DNA from: Petunia secreta
Taxonomy: Eukaryota > Streptophyta > Magnoliopsida > Solanales > Solanaceae
Direction: 5' to 3'
DNA length: 64,000 bases
Assembly (NCBI GenBank): GCA_029990175.1
Contig: JARKIP010000021.1
Span: 21,457,501 to 21,521,500, forward strand
The notes beneath the pieces are model-generated. The model searched no databases, was not told the origin of the DNA, and saw only the letters and a list, made by a program, of their open reading frames with translations. Below, in pieces: positions 1 through 12,769 of the stretch. The translations under genes were made by a program, and so were the position numbers. The first letter of the stretch is position 1. The number at the start of each line of letters is the position of its first letter.

Positions 1-1444
1 CTCATCAACCAACTTAGAAGGACAGTACAAACATTTGCATACTGTCCTCTTTGGTTGTTCCACTAGCATCTTAGCAACATCAACCAATTTGTCATCCATT
101 GCTGTCAGCCTATCTAGCACAACCCCCAAAGAATGACCACCACTAGAAGGACCGACAACTTCACCAAAAATTCATGTACAAGCTCCACCAATATCTTTAT
201 CACCGATCTCACCTCTTTCTCAGTAGAGAATAAGTAAGGGCGCACGATCTGGATAGAAGTTGAGTAAATTAATACTTTTTTCTTACAAATTAAAAAGATA
301 TTTAACGTTAGCTAATTTAATGACATGAAAATAACGCAATGTTATCTTAATTTTATCTTTTCCATCCAGGAATGGATCTAAGGATTTACGCACCCATTTT
401 TCTAACCATTTGAGCATCCGAGGGCACGGGATAAGAGACTGATCAGTCAGTGCAGCTCTCTTTCCAACGGCAGAAATGCTTCGTTGACCCAGGCCTAATA
501 TGAAAGATTTAATCGGAGTATGAAAAATAAAAACTTAACAATGTACTAACTATTGGTTTATTGTAGACTTACCAAAAATGCCCAGGGGAACCGAAAAAGA
601 GTATATCCATGCGCTTTTCCTTTTTCACTGAAGGTTTTATAATTCTTGGCCAGGTCAAGCTTGGTCTTCAGATATTCAATCGTCAGCTCGAAACAGAACC
701 TGCCCATGGATACTTGGAGAAGAACTCCAGATCATCAATCATACAAATCCACTCCTTCAGAACTGACTTTGAGGTATCTTTTGCCATCAATATCATGTGG
801 ACAAACTGCAAAAGACGCATCTTCAACTGTTCCTCTTTGCTAAATCTTCTTCTGATTTTCAAATACCTCAAAAGCTTCCCAAATGTCACTTTAACATTTA
901 CCTCAGTTGAGCAAATGATAGAGAGTTCATCCGCTTGAAAAGCGTCGATTTCAGCCAAAGGATCTTCAGTTTGGGGTTCGAGTCGGGCCTCTTCAACCAT
1001 TATATCGAGTGATCCTCTATGCTCTTTTTTATCTGGGGTTCTTTTTCACCAACTTCAGCATCCATTAAACCAGTTTCATCAACTGGAGATTAATTATCAT
1101 CTGTTGCTAGATTTTTATCACTTTTAGGAACTCCACCATTTGTGGATATCTGGGGTTCTTTTTCACCAACTTCAGCATCCATTAAACCAGTTTCATCAAC
1201 TAGAGACTGATTGTCATCTGCTGCTGGATTTTTATTATTTTCAAGAACTCTGCCACTTGTGGATTGATTGTCACCTGCTTCTGGATGTTTATCAAGTTCA
1301 ACAATTTCAGTTTCATCTCATCTACCACTTGGACATTGATTGTTATCTTCTTCAGATTGCTTTTTCGCCTTTTCTCTTTTAATTTCATTCATATGCAATT
1401 TCTAGCCCGTGGAGGAGCCTTAGTCAACAACTTAGGCCTTGCCA
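1..1444 (-). pseudogene. Remnant of a Ulp1/DUF1985-type plant transposon gene
   Basis: Reading leftward, a possible start lies near 1444 (MARPKLLTKAPPRAR), soon followed by a stop. Charged low-complexity sequence follows, then at 1000-570 a block resembling the DUF1985 region of plant Ulp1-carrying Mutator-like elements: a long helix-rich segment ending in 'DDLEFFSKYPW', then in a shifted frame 'FCFELTIEYLKTKL' and 'FPWAFL'. A good donor (GTAAGT) follows at about 569. A second coding-like block lies at 500-350 (SAVGKRAALTDQSL, MLKWLEKWVRK) and a third at 180-1 is open to the window edge (GVVLDRLTAMDDKLV, CKCLYCPSKLVDE). Family knowledge: such genes pair DUF1985 with a C-terminal Ulp1 peptidase, which would lie left of the window. 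I see at least one frameshift (about 690) and stops, so I call it broken. Family assignment is from motif memory only. Confidence 0.45.
1031..1264. repeat. 117-bp tandem duplication inside the Ulp1/DUF1985 remnant
   Basis: The stretch beginning ATCTGGGGTTCTTTTTCACC at 1031 recurs at 1148, and most of the following bases match. The period of 117 bp is 39 codons, so the duplication would have kept frame in the acidic linker of the minus-strand gene. A third, more diverged partial copy may follow at about 1260. Confidence 0.8.
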
Positions 1445-1930
1445 TTATTTTATCTACATATAGAAGCAGTAAAACGAACAAATCAATAAACAAAACAAAA
1501 ACAAAAAGTTGGAAAGAACAACAAACAAAAATCAAATAACTTCGAAATACACCATTAACGTTTCTTCATAAGTTATAAAACTCACAAAGAACAAGCATTT
1601 TTTTCTAACGAAATTAAGGTTCTCACCTGATGAAATTGGGATTTCTTCAAAATTCTTAAACCGCTACTTCAAATCATCAAAAATGCAATATTTTTTTTTT
1701 ATGAAAAAACTGTTTATAAGACAATATTTGAACTTGAACTATATTTATGAGAGAGAAAATAGGGAAGAACTGGAAGCCCGTCGAAAAAATTGGGAGAGAA
1801 GGAAGGAAAAGTCGGTTAAATTTGTGTGAAACCCATTTTTTGTTTTGACTCGGAAATAGTGACCCGTTTTTGGGTGAATTGTATACTTTCCCACAAGTTT
1901 CAAATTTTCTCACAAGTTTTCCTATTTTTA
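1445..1930. other. AT-rich non-coding stretch between two transposon remnants
   Basis: No convincing coding sequence. It contains a T-run (1690-1700) and lies upstream of the minus-strand Ulp1/DUF1985 remnant, so it may hold that element's 5' flank. I see no terminal inverted repeat here. Confidence 0.5.
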
Positions 1931-1934
1931 ATTA

Positions 1935-3400
1935 GGCCCCCCGACCACCCACTTAACCATTGGATATCCTGCATATTACTTTTAGCTTGTTTGATGTTCT
2001 CTGAGATGCCTTTAAACTCCTCCATGTTCAATTTCTTCCGAGATGGTCTTAAATCTTTCAGTTTCAGCCATATGTTCTTCGATTTATTATGATTCAATCA
2101 CTTATTCAAGCTTTGTTCCACCAAATACATGAATCTTGAATGATATGGCCAAATGCTGAAAGATCTAACAAGAATCTTTACAAATTGTACTGGTTCCTCT
2201 ATAGGTAATTTCGTTGGGGCATGGTCAGATATGTGGAGTAATCCATACTGAGTAATCAGTTGACCAAATAACATCATTCATTCATCATTTCTTAGTACCC
2301 TATCCAATCTACTATGGACTCTATCTCCTATTTGTTTCTTATTGTTCCGAGTATAATATTCCTCTTTCCATGGTAATTTACTAAGTAATAACAATGAACC
2401 CAATCAGAGAAATCTTTTGCTTCAGCTTATGTCACTATAGCCCCATATAATCTATCTTGGGTGTATAGGGCCGTATAAAAATCACCCCAAATAAATAAGT
2501 CAGGGTTTGTTTTATTTCTTGAGCTAGTGCAAGTAGATATTTCCAGAGAGCTCTCATTTGTTTATTAGTGTTATATCCATATATCACATTCATTATGTAT
2601 TCCTACCCCATCTGTTTTGTCACCACTTTACAATAGATGTATTATGCCCCAGCCACTACATTCTCCACATTATAGATTGTAGGATCCTATATTAGCCCGA
2701 TTCTACCATAGATTTTATATCTATAATCATTTACAATTTCCTGATTTGGAGCAATTATTGCACTAATTTATGTAGCTTTGTTCGCTTTCATTCTAGTTTC
2801 AAGTAGGCCCATTAACTTTATTTTGTTCACTTTGAGGTAGTCATATATTTCTCTTCTTAATACCTCTTATTAGCCACCCTTACATTCCACACTAGCTACA
2901 TCATTTATGTGGTATTCCTCTCCCACTCCCTTGCTCATGGGAAGTAGGTCACCGAGTACATTCTCTCCAACTTATAGTGCATCAAAGTCATTTTTGGTGG
3001 ACATTGATGTTTCTCCTTTTGTTGTAGTAGTAATTACATTTTCCTCTTATTGCATCCTCATCCCATTGTTTCCTTCATTATCACATTGTTTTGTCCCCTG
3101 CATTTTTTTGGAATGGTTTTCCACTTCTTGTATTGTCTACTTCCCAGGTACTTCTTGTGTGGAGGCAGTCCAAGGAACTTGCTGTAAGTTATACACCTGT
3201 GTGGAGGCATTTTCAGTCACCTAAATCTCCTATGTTCCTTTGATTTCCACATTGTCTCTTGTTTCGGTATATTTTTCCTCTTTGTTGGCCATTGTCTCCT
3301 CTATTATTTCTCTCTTTGGTTCAGATTTGTGCCCTATTTTCAAGTATTGATCACCATATTTGTTTGTGCCTAAAAATTGCTTAATAGGTTAAACAGATAC
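1935..3400 (-). pseudogene. Antisense LINE fragment (end of ORF1 plus endonuclease)
   Basis: Minus-strand translation in broken frames gives the end of an ORF1 with 'MANKEEKYTETRDNV' (about 3290), then an AP-endonuclease domain. This includes 'LMGLLETRMKANKAT', the active-site-like 'GDFYTALYTQDRLYGAI' (about 2480-2430), 'ISDHAPTKLPIEEP' (about 2220) and the spacer 'NIWLKLKDLRPSRKKLN' (about 2080-2030). The same order and words occur in the sense LINE at 5100-5900 (ISDHTP, VWLNLKEIKPVLKHL), which makes the assignment secure. Reverse transcriptase is absent: the copy stops abruptly near 1935. LINEs are normally 5'-truncated, so loss of the 3' half points to a later deletion. Many stops; not functional. 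Confidence 0.8.
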
Positions 3401-3561
3401 AATTTATAAAGAGTCACAAGTAATACAATAAATACTAAGAAAAAGTAAATAAAACAAAAAGTGGTACGAAAGAAGTCATAATATTTATTGCGTTAAGCAA
3501 ATATACGCCTTCTCTCTCTTGGCTCTCAGTGCACGTTAAGCAAACGTACGCCGCCCATGTC

Positions 3562-5027
3562 ATGGCCGACCTGAGGAGGCGAGGACGACCAAGGAAGATG
3601 CCAATTACGTCGATAGGCAGTTCAATAAGCTCTGGTAGTCGAGTTACCACTCCAGAAGCGGTGAAGATGGAGAATATGAGTACTCCTAGCTACTCCAATT
3701 TTGGAAAGTCTACTACTATTTTGGGATCAGCAATCAAAGCAATGGTGAGTCGACCAACGGAGCAATCAAACAGTGATAATAGGAATGAGGAAGTGATAAT
3801 CAACAAAGGAAAAGAGACACAAACAGAATCAAGTGGATCTGAGAACCTACCCACAGAACAAGGTGATATCTTAGCTGAGAAGCTGCAGACTAAAGAAGTA
3901 CTAGAATCATCATGGGCAAATCTCTTTTCAGGCAACAGAGCAGCAGAAAATGGTATGCCTCTATCATATATTCCACCTGAAATTAAAGAAGGGAAAGTGT
4001 GTGTGAAACTTGACAAAGGGAAAGTAAAAGAAGAATTAGGAAAATGGAGTTGTGCCCTAATTGCTTACATAATGGGGGATAATCCTGGGTATAATGCCAT
4101 GAAAAGATACATGGGCATCAATTGGAGCCATGTAGGAGAACCAGAGCTATACTTACATGAGGAGGGATTCTATGTCATTAAATTTAGAAACTCCCATGAT
4201 TTGAATGAAGTGTTCTACACAGGTCCCTATAGCATTAACAATAGCCTATTATTCTTAAGCCTTGGACTCAGGATTTTGACTTCACCAAGGAGTTTCTTAC
4301 TGAAATTCCCATGTGGGTCAAATTTCCTAATTTGCATATGGCCTATTGGAGCCGTGACTTTTTGAGCAGACTAGCAAGTGCAGTAGGCGTGCCCATGTAT
4401 GTTGATGAGTGCACTATAACACAGTCCAGAATTTTCTATGCTAGAATGCTAATAGAAGTGAACATCACCAAACCGTTACTATCAGAGGTTATAGTGGTGG
4501 ATCCATCAGGGAAAAAACTGCAGCAGCCTATAGTATATGACTGGAAACCTGAGTACTGTGAGCAATGCCTACAAATAAGGCATGTATGTCTTCCCAAAAC
4601 TCAACTAAAACCTGATAACAAAACTCAGGTAGCTCAAAACAGAAGGCAACAAAAGCAACATATACCACTGCAAGAATGGAAATGTAAGAATCAAGTAGTG
4701 CATAACAAAGAGATCATTCAGTAGGCAGATAACAAAGTGCAGAATGCCCAGGAGAAGCCAATGACTCCACCACCAGAACCAAAACAACTCATGCCATATG
4801 CCCAAGTTCTGACTCAAAGCAATAAGAAGGAAGTAGATGAACAGTTTCCTCCTCTGCCTGATAGATCAGACAAAGGAAAAAACACTTCCAAAGGAAGCAA
4901 CCAGAGTAAGAGCATATTGAGAAACACTATTACTGTGAAGAATGATTTTTCACCTTTGCAAGCTATAGAGTCTGATGAGCTGAAAGAAACACCCATTGAC
5001 TTGGGTGAACCACCTGACTATCAATGA
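3562..5027 (+). pseudogene. LINE ORF1 (DUF4283 nucleic-acid-binding protein), broken
   Basis: ORF1 encodes the RNA-binding protein that packages LINE RNA. The start is placed at 3562 (MADLRRRGRPRKMP), because a related N-terminus is visible in the LINE fragment at 18.6 kb. After a Ser/Glu-rich leader comes 'SWANLFSGNRAAENGMPL' (residues about 125-145), then a DUF4283-type domain through 'EGFYVIKFRNSHDLNEVF'. A frameshift near 4290-4311 moves the continuation 'MWVKFPNLHMAYWSRDFL' to another frame, followed by a partial zinc knuckle 'YCEQCLQIRHVC'. A stop at 4722-4724 interrupts the basic tail, which runs to the TGA at 5025-5027. That stop overlaps the ORF2 start (ATGA). Confidence 0.85.
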
Positions 5028-8000
5028 CATGTTTAGTGTAGAATGTGAGAGGTGTTAACAAGAGATACAAGCAAAAATAGCTTAAACACCTCTTACCGAC
5101 TAATAGAATAAAACTTGCAGAGCTAGTTGAAACAAGAGTGAAAGAGGATAAATCAGCTAGCATAATAAAAAGACTGGTGCCACAATGGAAAGCTATAACA
5201 AACTATGACCATGCACTAAATGGGAGGGTTTGGGCGTTATGGGATCCGCAGGTGTACACAATCATAGCTTTGTATAAGGATCCTCAGGTGATACATTGTC
5301 AAGTCAAAGGGGTGACTAACATGCTTGATGGAGCATGGTTGATATGGGGTAACAACTGCATACCTTAGCTCAAAGTGTTAATGCATGGTTGATCTGGGGA
5401 GACTTCAATGCCATAATGTACAACCAAGATAGACTACATAGTGCTGATGTTCACTATGCAGAAATTAAAGACTTCAGACTTCTATAATGCTAATATAGTG
5501 ACAGAACTGCAATGGAAAGGGAGTTACTACACCTGGACAAATAATCAAAGGGGAGAAGACAGAATCTGTAGTAGGATTGACAGGGCATTGGGCAATGATG
5601 AATGGAGGATGCACTATAGCCATCTTACTTTAGAGTATGGAGAGCCTTTGATATCTGATCACACCCCTATGCTACTTCAAATACAAGCTCACCAGAGAAA
5701 TGTCAAGAGCCCATTCAGGTTCTTCAAAGTATGGGCAGCACACTCACAGTTCATGAACATAGTAAGTACAGGCTGGAGACACAGAAGAGGATACAAGGGA
5801 ATGCAGAATGTGTGGTTGAACTTGAAAGAAATCAAACCAGTGTTGAAGCATCTGAATAGGGAAGAATTCCAAAAAGTTATTGAGAACATAAACCAAGCAA
5901 GAGAGAGTCTAATCAACATTGATCAACAAATCCAAGTGGCTTACTCAGATAGCTTAGTTGATCAGAGAAAAGAAGCCTTACTCAACCTTGAAAAATGGTC
6001 TTTGATAGAGGAAAACATTCTCCAAGAAAAATCCAGAGCTCAGTGGATAAAACTTAGTGATGCAAACAAATTTTATGGCTGTAATTAAGGAGAAGCAACA
6101 GAGGAATCAGCTGACAGAACTTACCTCACTTGAGGGTATCCTACTAAGGGATCCCTTAAGCATTCATAGGGAGGTACTGAAATTCTATCAGTCCCTTATG
6201 GGCTCAGCAGCACAAACCTTACCTGCAGTAAGTAGACTTATTATGAAGCAAGGACCAGTGCTAGATCATCAACAACAACTTCAACTGTGTGCAGAAGTTA
6301 CTGAACAAGAAATATACCAGGGCTTATGTGATATTGGGGATGACAAAGCTCCTGGCATAGATGGATATAATGCAGTGTTCTATAAGACAGCCTGGAGGAT
6401 CATCAAGAAGGATGTTTGTGATGCAGTATTGGAGTTCTTCCACACTGGCATAATGTATAAGCCACTGAATTGTACAACCATCACTCTACTGCCCAAAGTG
6501 CCACAACCCAGTACAGTCAAAGATTTTAGGCCCATAGCCTGTTGCACAGTCCTTTATAAACTGATTTCTAAGGTTATTGCCAACAGGTTACAACAGGTGA
6601 TGCCTAATATTGTCAGTCAAGCTCAAGCAGGCTTCATACCTGGCAGGAAAATTGCAGATAACATCATTTTAGCACATGAACTTGTGCAAGCTTATAGCAG
6701 AAAACACATTTCCCCTAGATGTATGATAAAGGTAGACCTACAGAAGGTTTATGATTCTGTAGAATGGTACTATCTAGAGCAAGTCATGGAGTGCCTGGGT
6801 TTCCCTACACCTTTCATTAGATGGGTTGTCGCTTGTGTACACACTGTAAGCTACTCAATCTTCATTAATGGGGAACTTACAAAGCCATTCCAAGCTGCTA
6901 AAGGCCTAAGACAAGGGGACCCTATCTCATCATTCCTATTTGCTATTTCCATGGAGTATTTGAGTAGAAGCCTCAATGCACTAGCTCATAATAGGGAATT
7001 CAGATACCACCCCAAGTACAAGAAGCTCATAATTACTCATCTATGCTTTGCTGATGATTTACTCCTGTTTGCTAGAGGTGATCTTACCTCTATCAAACAA
7101 GTGCAGCAGAGCTTTCAGACCTTCACTGCAGCTTTTGGTCTCAAGGCAAATCTGAGCAAAAGCTCAGTTTATTTTGGTGGAGTTGCAAGAGAGGAAAGAG
7201 CACAGATTCTCCAGTACCTGGGCTAAGAGCAAGGTGAGCTCCCATTTAAGTATCTGGGAGTCCCACTGTCTACTAAAAAGATGTCCATCCTCCAACGGCA
7301 ACCTCTAATAGACAAAATGGTGGCAAAAATATCCAGCTGGACAGTAAAGAAACTTTCTTATGCTGGAAGAATCCAATTAGTGAAAACTGTGTTGTTTGGA
7401 ATCCAGTCCTACTGGTCTCAGCTGTTCATACTGCCTGCAAAGGTCACAAAGCTCATAGAAGCTTACTGTAGGAGCTACATCTAGTTTGGGGAGAATGTGA
7501 TCACAAAAAAGGCCCTAGTGTCCTGGGAAAACTATGTTTCCCCAAATCAACTGGTGAAATGAATCTAACTAATCTCAGGCTGTGGAACAAAGGTGCAATA
7601 GGTAAACTACACTGGGACCTTGCTCAGAAAGAAGATAAACTCTGGATACAGTGGATACATGCATACTACATAAAGGGAAATGATCTGACCACTATGCAGG
7701 CTCCCAAATCTGCAACATGGATGGTGAGAAGGATCATAGAAGCCAAGACTCTTTCTGATCAAGCTACAAATGAGAGGAAACCTAACTGCAGTCAAATTAG
7801 AAAGATGTACTTGGCTATGATGGAGATTTTACCTAAACAAGAATGGAGAGGGCTCATTTTGAACAATATGGCAAGGCCAAAAGCAACCTTCTCCCTGTGG
7901 CTGACATTACATCAAAGACTGCTAACAGCTGACAGACTTCTGTCATGGGGACTAAATGTAGATCCAAGTTGTGTATTGTGTAACCAAAGTCCAGAAAATC

Positions 8001-8332
8001 ATGGCCATTTGTTTCATAGCTGCCCCTTTGCAGCTCAAGTCTGGACTAAACTATGTAACTGGTTGAAGCTAAAGCCCAACAAAGGTAATCACTGAGAAGA
8101 TCATGTCCAATAGTTGATCAGGCAAGGCAAAGGCAGAACACCAAAGGCAAAACTGTTAAAACTAATGCTTGCAGAGTTCATTCATACCGTCTGGAAAGAG
8201 AGAAATTCCAGGGTATTTGAGAAGATGTGCAAAACTGTGGACACATTAGCATGGGAGATAGTGTGTACTTGCAACGTTCGAGAAATTGGGAGGATGCAAC
8301 AGTATCTACAACAATTACCAAACCTGAAATGA
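5024..8332 (+). pseudogene. LINE ORF2: endonuclease, reverse transcriptase, zf-RVT region, broken
   Basis: ORF2 would nick the target and copy LINE RNA. Starting at 5024, overlapping the ORF1 stop, the translation has early TAG codons at 5039 and about 5079. The endonuclease shows 'LAELVETRVKE', then an apparent internal deletion/rearrangement around 5360-5390 where 'WLIWG' occurs twice, then 'SDHTPMLL' near 5660. After a frameshift near 6070 the RT is clear: 'KDFRPIACCTVLYKLISK', 'AQAGFIPGRKIADN', 'KVDLQKVYDSVEW', 'LRQGDPISSFLF' and the catalytic 'CFADDLLLF' (about 7045). A TAA at 7224 and further breaks near 7484 and 8093 follow. The 3' part carries the zf-RVT block (TFSLWLTLHQRLLTADRL ... 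CVLCNQSPENHGHLFHSC). This is typical of plant L1-clade LINEs; the copy cannot be autonomous. Confidence 0.9.
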
Positions 8333-8486
8333 TGAGCTACCGAGCAGCTAATTGTACCAGGTCTTATGAGGATCCTAAGTAGAGGCTAGTCAGTTTACAT
8401 ATTTCTTATTCCTATTAGCTTATATAATGATCTAGTCAGAATAAGATAGATTAAGTTGAGAAGCAAGCTGTGTTTGGCTATGCTAT

Positions 8487-9561
8487 TGAAACGACCTCGG
8501 TCAGTCGTTTCGGAAGTTAGGATTTTCGATTGACGTTCCGATAATTTTAAAATATTCATAAGGTCCATTGGGACTTATCTGTAAAATTTGAGTTAAGTCA
8601 GACCTCGTTTGGTAGGCATCGGAAGAAGGTTTCAGTTTTTATTATCGATAAATATTAAAAAGAGATTTTCGAGCTCGGTTTTGATGAATGAGCTCCGATT
8701 CGAAATCCAAAAGCGCCGTTAGGTTCGTATGATTATTTATGACTTTTGTAAACTTTCGAAAGTGAATTTCGAGGTTGTTCGGCTAGTTTCCGTTAAAATG
8801 CCGAAAGTTAAATAATTTGACTTTTTTTCCATTTAATTTGCATATTGAGTTTCGAGAGTCCGATTTGAGATCCGCCTTAGCAAGTGTATTACATATATTT
8901 TGTATAACTTGTATGAAAAATTTGGAATTATTTCGAATATCGTAGGGTACTGTTTTAATTTTTACCGTAGCAGCGAATTTTAAAGGAAAAAGAAAAGACA
9001 AGGGAAAAGGACAAAAAAAAGAAGTGAAAGGCGGTGAGGGGAATCCTTAGATTTTAACAGAAATGAGGGACAACGAAAAATATATATCAGGAAATGAGAA
9101 AAGAAAGGAAACGGAGCAGGAAAAATGTGGAATTTTCACCCCGAAACATTCAGGTAATGACCTTAATGTATTATTTTAGTTTATTACGTGTGTTTGAATA
9201 TATTTTAACGGTAAAAATTGGGATATTAGACATCATATTAATAAGTTAATTAATAGTTTAAAGGGTCAATTGGACCACGATAGTGAAATTGATTATATAT
9301 TCGTACTTAGTGAGTTATGGGCAACATATAAATGTAATTTATTTAGGGTTTGGTTATGTGACCTTAAACCCTGTACATAGGTCTGGCCTGCGTATTGCGT
9401 ATGCGAATAGGGTATCAGGTTCCTAACCTGATTACCCTAAGATGTGGGGAATGAAGCCTTTAGAGTATGCATATTGCATATGCGAATAAGGGTTCGCCCG
9501 ACGGGTCGAGGGGAGGATGTCGGGTGCCCGCACGGCCTAACCAGATTTTTGGGTCGTGTCA
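8487..9561 (+). repeat. 5' LTR of the gypsy element, lacking about 1.37 kb
   Basis: It matches the 3' LTR from the first base to about 9463 (ATGAAGCCTTTAG). The sequence then jumps, with a short filler like the nearby 'GCATATTGCATATGCGAAT', to the segment before the LTR end (AAGGGTTCGCCCGAC). The missing part corresponds to about 14596-15962 of the 3' LTR, including its minisatellite. Confidence 0.85.
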
Positions 9562-9563
9562 GT

Positions 9564-9575
9564 TGGTATCAGAGC
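9564..9575 (+). promoter_or_regulatory. Primer binding site (initiator tRNA-Met type)
   Basis: TGGTATCAGAGC lies two bases downstream of the LTR terminus. It is the usual minus-strand priming site of plant LTR elements that use tRNA-iMet. The same arrangement is seen at 53607 in the related copy. Confidence 0.9.
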
Positions 9576-9799
9576 CCAGTTTAGAGTCTATCCAGACTAA
9601 GACAGTGTCTAGAAGAATCTCGCTGACGGGTACGTAGACGTCCGTACTTATCTACGAGAGGTTATGATGGCATTTAGGAAGTTTCACTTCCTTGTTTTCT
9701 GATCGTGTGTCGGTCTAGGATGCAAATGTTTTTTATTTAATTCCTTCGTGGTAATTGTGAACCCCCGTGCGATAAATCAGCAAACAGTATGAGTTCAAG

Positions 9800-12230
9800 A
9801 CAAAACAGTCTGGCCCGAGGTTAGCACTGACGAAGCCTCGAGTGTTTTGATCGTGCTGACGATCTAGTTACGGAGGTCCCAGCTGTACGAGCTCGCGATG
9901 GGCAAGGGAGCAGGGCTTTGTGGTTCCCTTGGCTCTTTACAATGCTTTTACGAGAATCTTGGCGATGCGGATACAGGTTGCCGAATGTGCAGACGTTTGG
10001 TCTCAGGGAGCTCCTATTCCAGTTCTTAATATTGCTGTAGTAAATTATGTTTCGGAGGCAGCATGTGTTTGTGCCTCTAATCATTCTGGCTGGTTAGCAA
10101 GCCCAGGTAATATTTTGGTCCGAGTGCCCAAAAAGGTTGCATTATTTAACACGGTTGAAACTTCCGATATTCTAAAGCAATGCAATCAGATAATCCTTGT
10201 GTAATATTTTTTTTAAAAAATAAAATGATTTCAGTGTTTCCTTCAGGCTCTTGATTATATTGAGCGGTATGGTGTTGATTATTCTGCTTTCCAGTTTCAT
10301 GGGTCCAGCCTTGAATTGGTGGGTCGCTCTCTTATTAACTAACTTGGTTCGATTTTTCTTCTAGATTCGTGGAAAAGTTCCTTTCGAGTAGCGAGCAAGA
10401 TGGAGAGTGTCGCCAGTTTGAGTGGATTGGACAGGGTAGCCTGTCGGTTAGCTTGTTGGTGTTTCAGAATATGAGATTGAATTATATAGAATGGCTGAAT
10501 ATGCATTAGAACTAGTCCATGAATCTTTCGAGAGATTCAAAGATTTATTGATGACCTTTCTCCTTCCTTGAGATCCCATATGGCTCGAAAAATTGAGGTT
10601 GGGACTTTGTTTGATGTCGTTGTTGATATTGCTCAAAGGTATTAGGCATACCATAAGTTAGAGGGGGAAGAGTTAGAGCGGGAGAGCAAGAAATTCCTTG
10701 GCCCTGGTGGGCAACCATGGTACCTTATTTGGAGGTAAAAGTTCTGATTATTTTGGGAGGTTACCTGCCAGGTTATCTCAGCTAGTAGAGCATAATTCTT
10801 AAAGTGCAATAGTAGTTCATTAAGATAGACTCAGTTTTTCTCTTTATAGCTATCAATAATCTATCCAGCTTCCTGAAAAGGTGTTATCATTGTCGTGAGC
10901 CTGTCATTTTTGGCGGAGTTCTCCCTTAGTCCGACAAGTAGGCAGTCGTCCTTTCTCTCGTCATCAGACACCTGCACCATCACATGGGATTTCATTTAGA
11001 TCCGAATCAGCAAAAGAAATACCACAATCTAGTAGAGGTCGAGAGCGTGGCGGCAATGGTTCTTCAGAAAGTGATTGTCAGGGTAGTGGCTCAGCCCAGC
11101 TCCAGAGGCAGTTCTATGAACTGCTTGTCTGGCGGGATGCTAAGGTATCCGATATAGTAGACCCTGATATTTCTTCTTTTCTTAAATGTGAGTAACATTT
11201 GATTCTTTCGAACGATCTGGAAAGGGTGTGTCTTATCATGTTTCGATGGTTTCCTTGAATGTCGTTTCTATTAAGAATTAGTTGCGGTAGAGGGATGAGC
11301 TTCTGATATGAATTATTCCTGGCATTTATGATGACCCTACTAGTTTATCTGATTTAAATGTGAGATATTTGGGAGTGAGTGTCGGTATTGTCTGCTTGAC
11401 ATCTTGTTACGCCACCTTCTGTTATTATGTCAATTCATTTTACCTCACTCCTCGAAATTCAATGTTGGTAGGATAATAGGATTCTAATTCATCACCATCA
11501 GAAAGTGTTATCGTTTCTTCCGGTGCAAAGTAATTAGTAAGTAATATTCGATCTGCGTATCTCCTCTTGGTTGAAAACACTAGTAAAGTCATGTTATCCC
11601 ATGAGCTTATCTGGGTTATAAAAGGGTATTCTGGTAAATTGTCAGAGTTTCCTTCTTATTGGGAGGTTAAATTGACATAGATTTTGTTTCATAAAGCTCA
11701 TTTAATGTCTATTTCTTCAATTGCGATTCTTCGGTTAGCCTGAATCGTAAGTAGTCTAGCTCTGGTAATCAAGTAAATAAGAAGAAGAGCTTCCTAAAAC
11801 TCTAATTATTTTTATCCTCAGTCTGCTGCCATCTCTTCTTTATTCAGCACTGGTGAACTTAGGCGGTCAGTAACCTATTGTGATGTTCCCTGCGTTGAGC
11901 AAGAGTGCGTGACAAGGTAGCCGGGTAAGCACATTGTCGTTTTTCAAGGCTACTAAAGGTAATGAAAGGCGTCATTTGACCTTTGATTTGATCCATCAGG
12001 CGGTGGTGCTTATAGAAAAGGTATGGAGGGTTGAACTCGAGAGTTGCAGCTGTTTGGCAACTCGAAACGGTAGTTTGGTAGCTTAGGTCTGCCTACATTC
12101 GACTTTTAGCTAAATCTTCTTTAGTCCAGCAGACTGTGCGGGGATGATTATTCCTATTCAAATATCTGCATGGGTTTGTGCTTTAAGTGGAGGAGCCTAC
12201 CTCCAAATATTGAATGGTAATACTAAATCT
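9800..12230 (+). pseudogene. Degenerate gag/protease region of the gypsy element
   Basis: No long frame survives, but gag-like words remain on the plus strand: 'YRMAEYALELVHESFERFKD' near 10490 and 'LRSHMARKIEVGTLFDVVVD' near 10575 resemble Ty3/gypsy gag. A Gln/Ser/Pro-rich tail with 'RHQTPAPSHGISF' follows near 10960. Past 11180 (TFDSFERSGKGVSYHVSM, LNVVSIKN) the translation resembles the protease region of such polyproteins. Stops and shifts are frequent, so domain limits cannot be fixed. Confidence 0.6.
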
Positions 12231-12239
12231 CTAAGGCGT

Positions 12240-12760
12240 TGATACCACTTTTGTCACGACCTAATCTATGGCCATGACAAAAACCTAAAATGAGTGTCGA
12301 TCATTGCTAAACCTACTATTAAGCTATCAATGCTAGAGATAAGCTGGCAACCTGATCATATACATACGTACTTATATGCTGAAAGCATAAAGTCTGGAAA
12401 GATGACACGACTTTAACTTGCTGGCAATTAGAACACTGAGCCACAAATTCTGATGTGTCACACTTCATTGCGTCCCACCAATGAATCTGCTTAAGATCAT
12501 GGTACATCTTAGTCGAACCTGGATGAACAATGTATTTGGAATAATGTGCCTCTATCATAATCTGTCCACGTAAATCGGCAACATGAGGAACACAAAATCT
12601 ATCTTTATACATGAGAACACCGTCAGTAGTAACCCTGTATGGTGACTCTGGTTTTCTTCTGGCTATCTGTCTGTATTCAACTAGAACTGGATCCTCATAC
12701 TGACGCTGCTTTACTTCATGAAAATTTAGAATTAAAGGTCTAGTGCAGCTTGTCGTCCAT
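12240..12760 (-). pseudogene. Inverted gypsy pol fragment (integrase zinc-binding region)
   Basis: On the minus strand, against the orientation of the surrounding element, a frame starting near 12730 reads 'EDPVLVEYRQIARRKPES', then 'FCVPHVADLRGQIMIEAH', 'YIVHPGSTKMYHDLKQ' and 'HWWDAMKCDTSEFVAQCSNC'. This is the HHCC zinc-binding N-terminus of a Ty3/gypsy integrase (His/His then Cys-X2-Cys) with the preceding linker. At its left end (12243-12262) an LTR-end/PBS-like signature (GGTCGTGACA then TGGTATCAAC on the minus strand) is visible. It looks like a foreign piece pasted in reverse, or an internal inversion. Confidence 0.75.
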
Positions 12761-12769
12761 CCATCATTG

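Noticed and set aside
9821..10204. Plus and minus ORFs of about 90 codons at the start of the gypsy interior
   Set aside because: The segment is decayed gag leader; neither frame has a recognisable domain.
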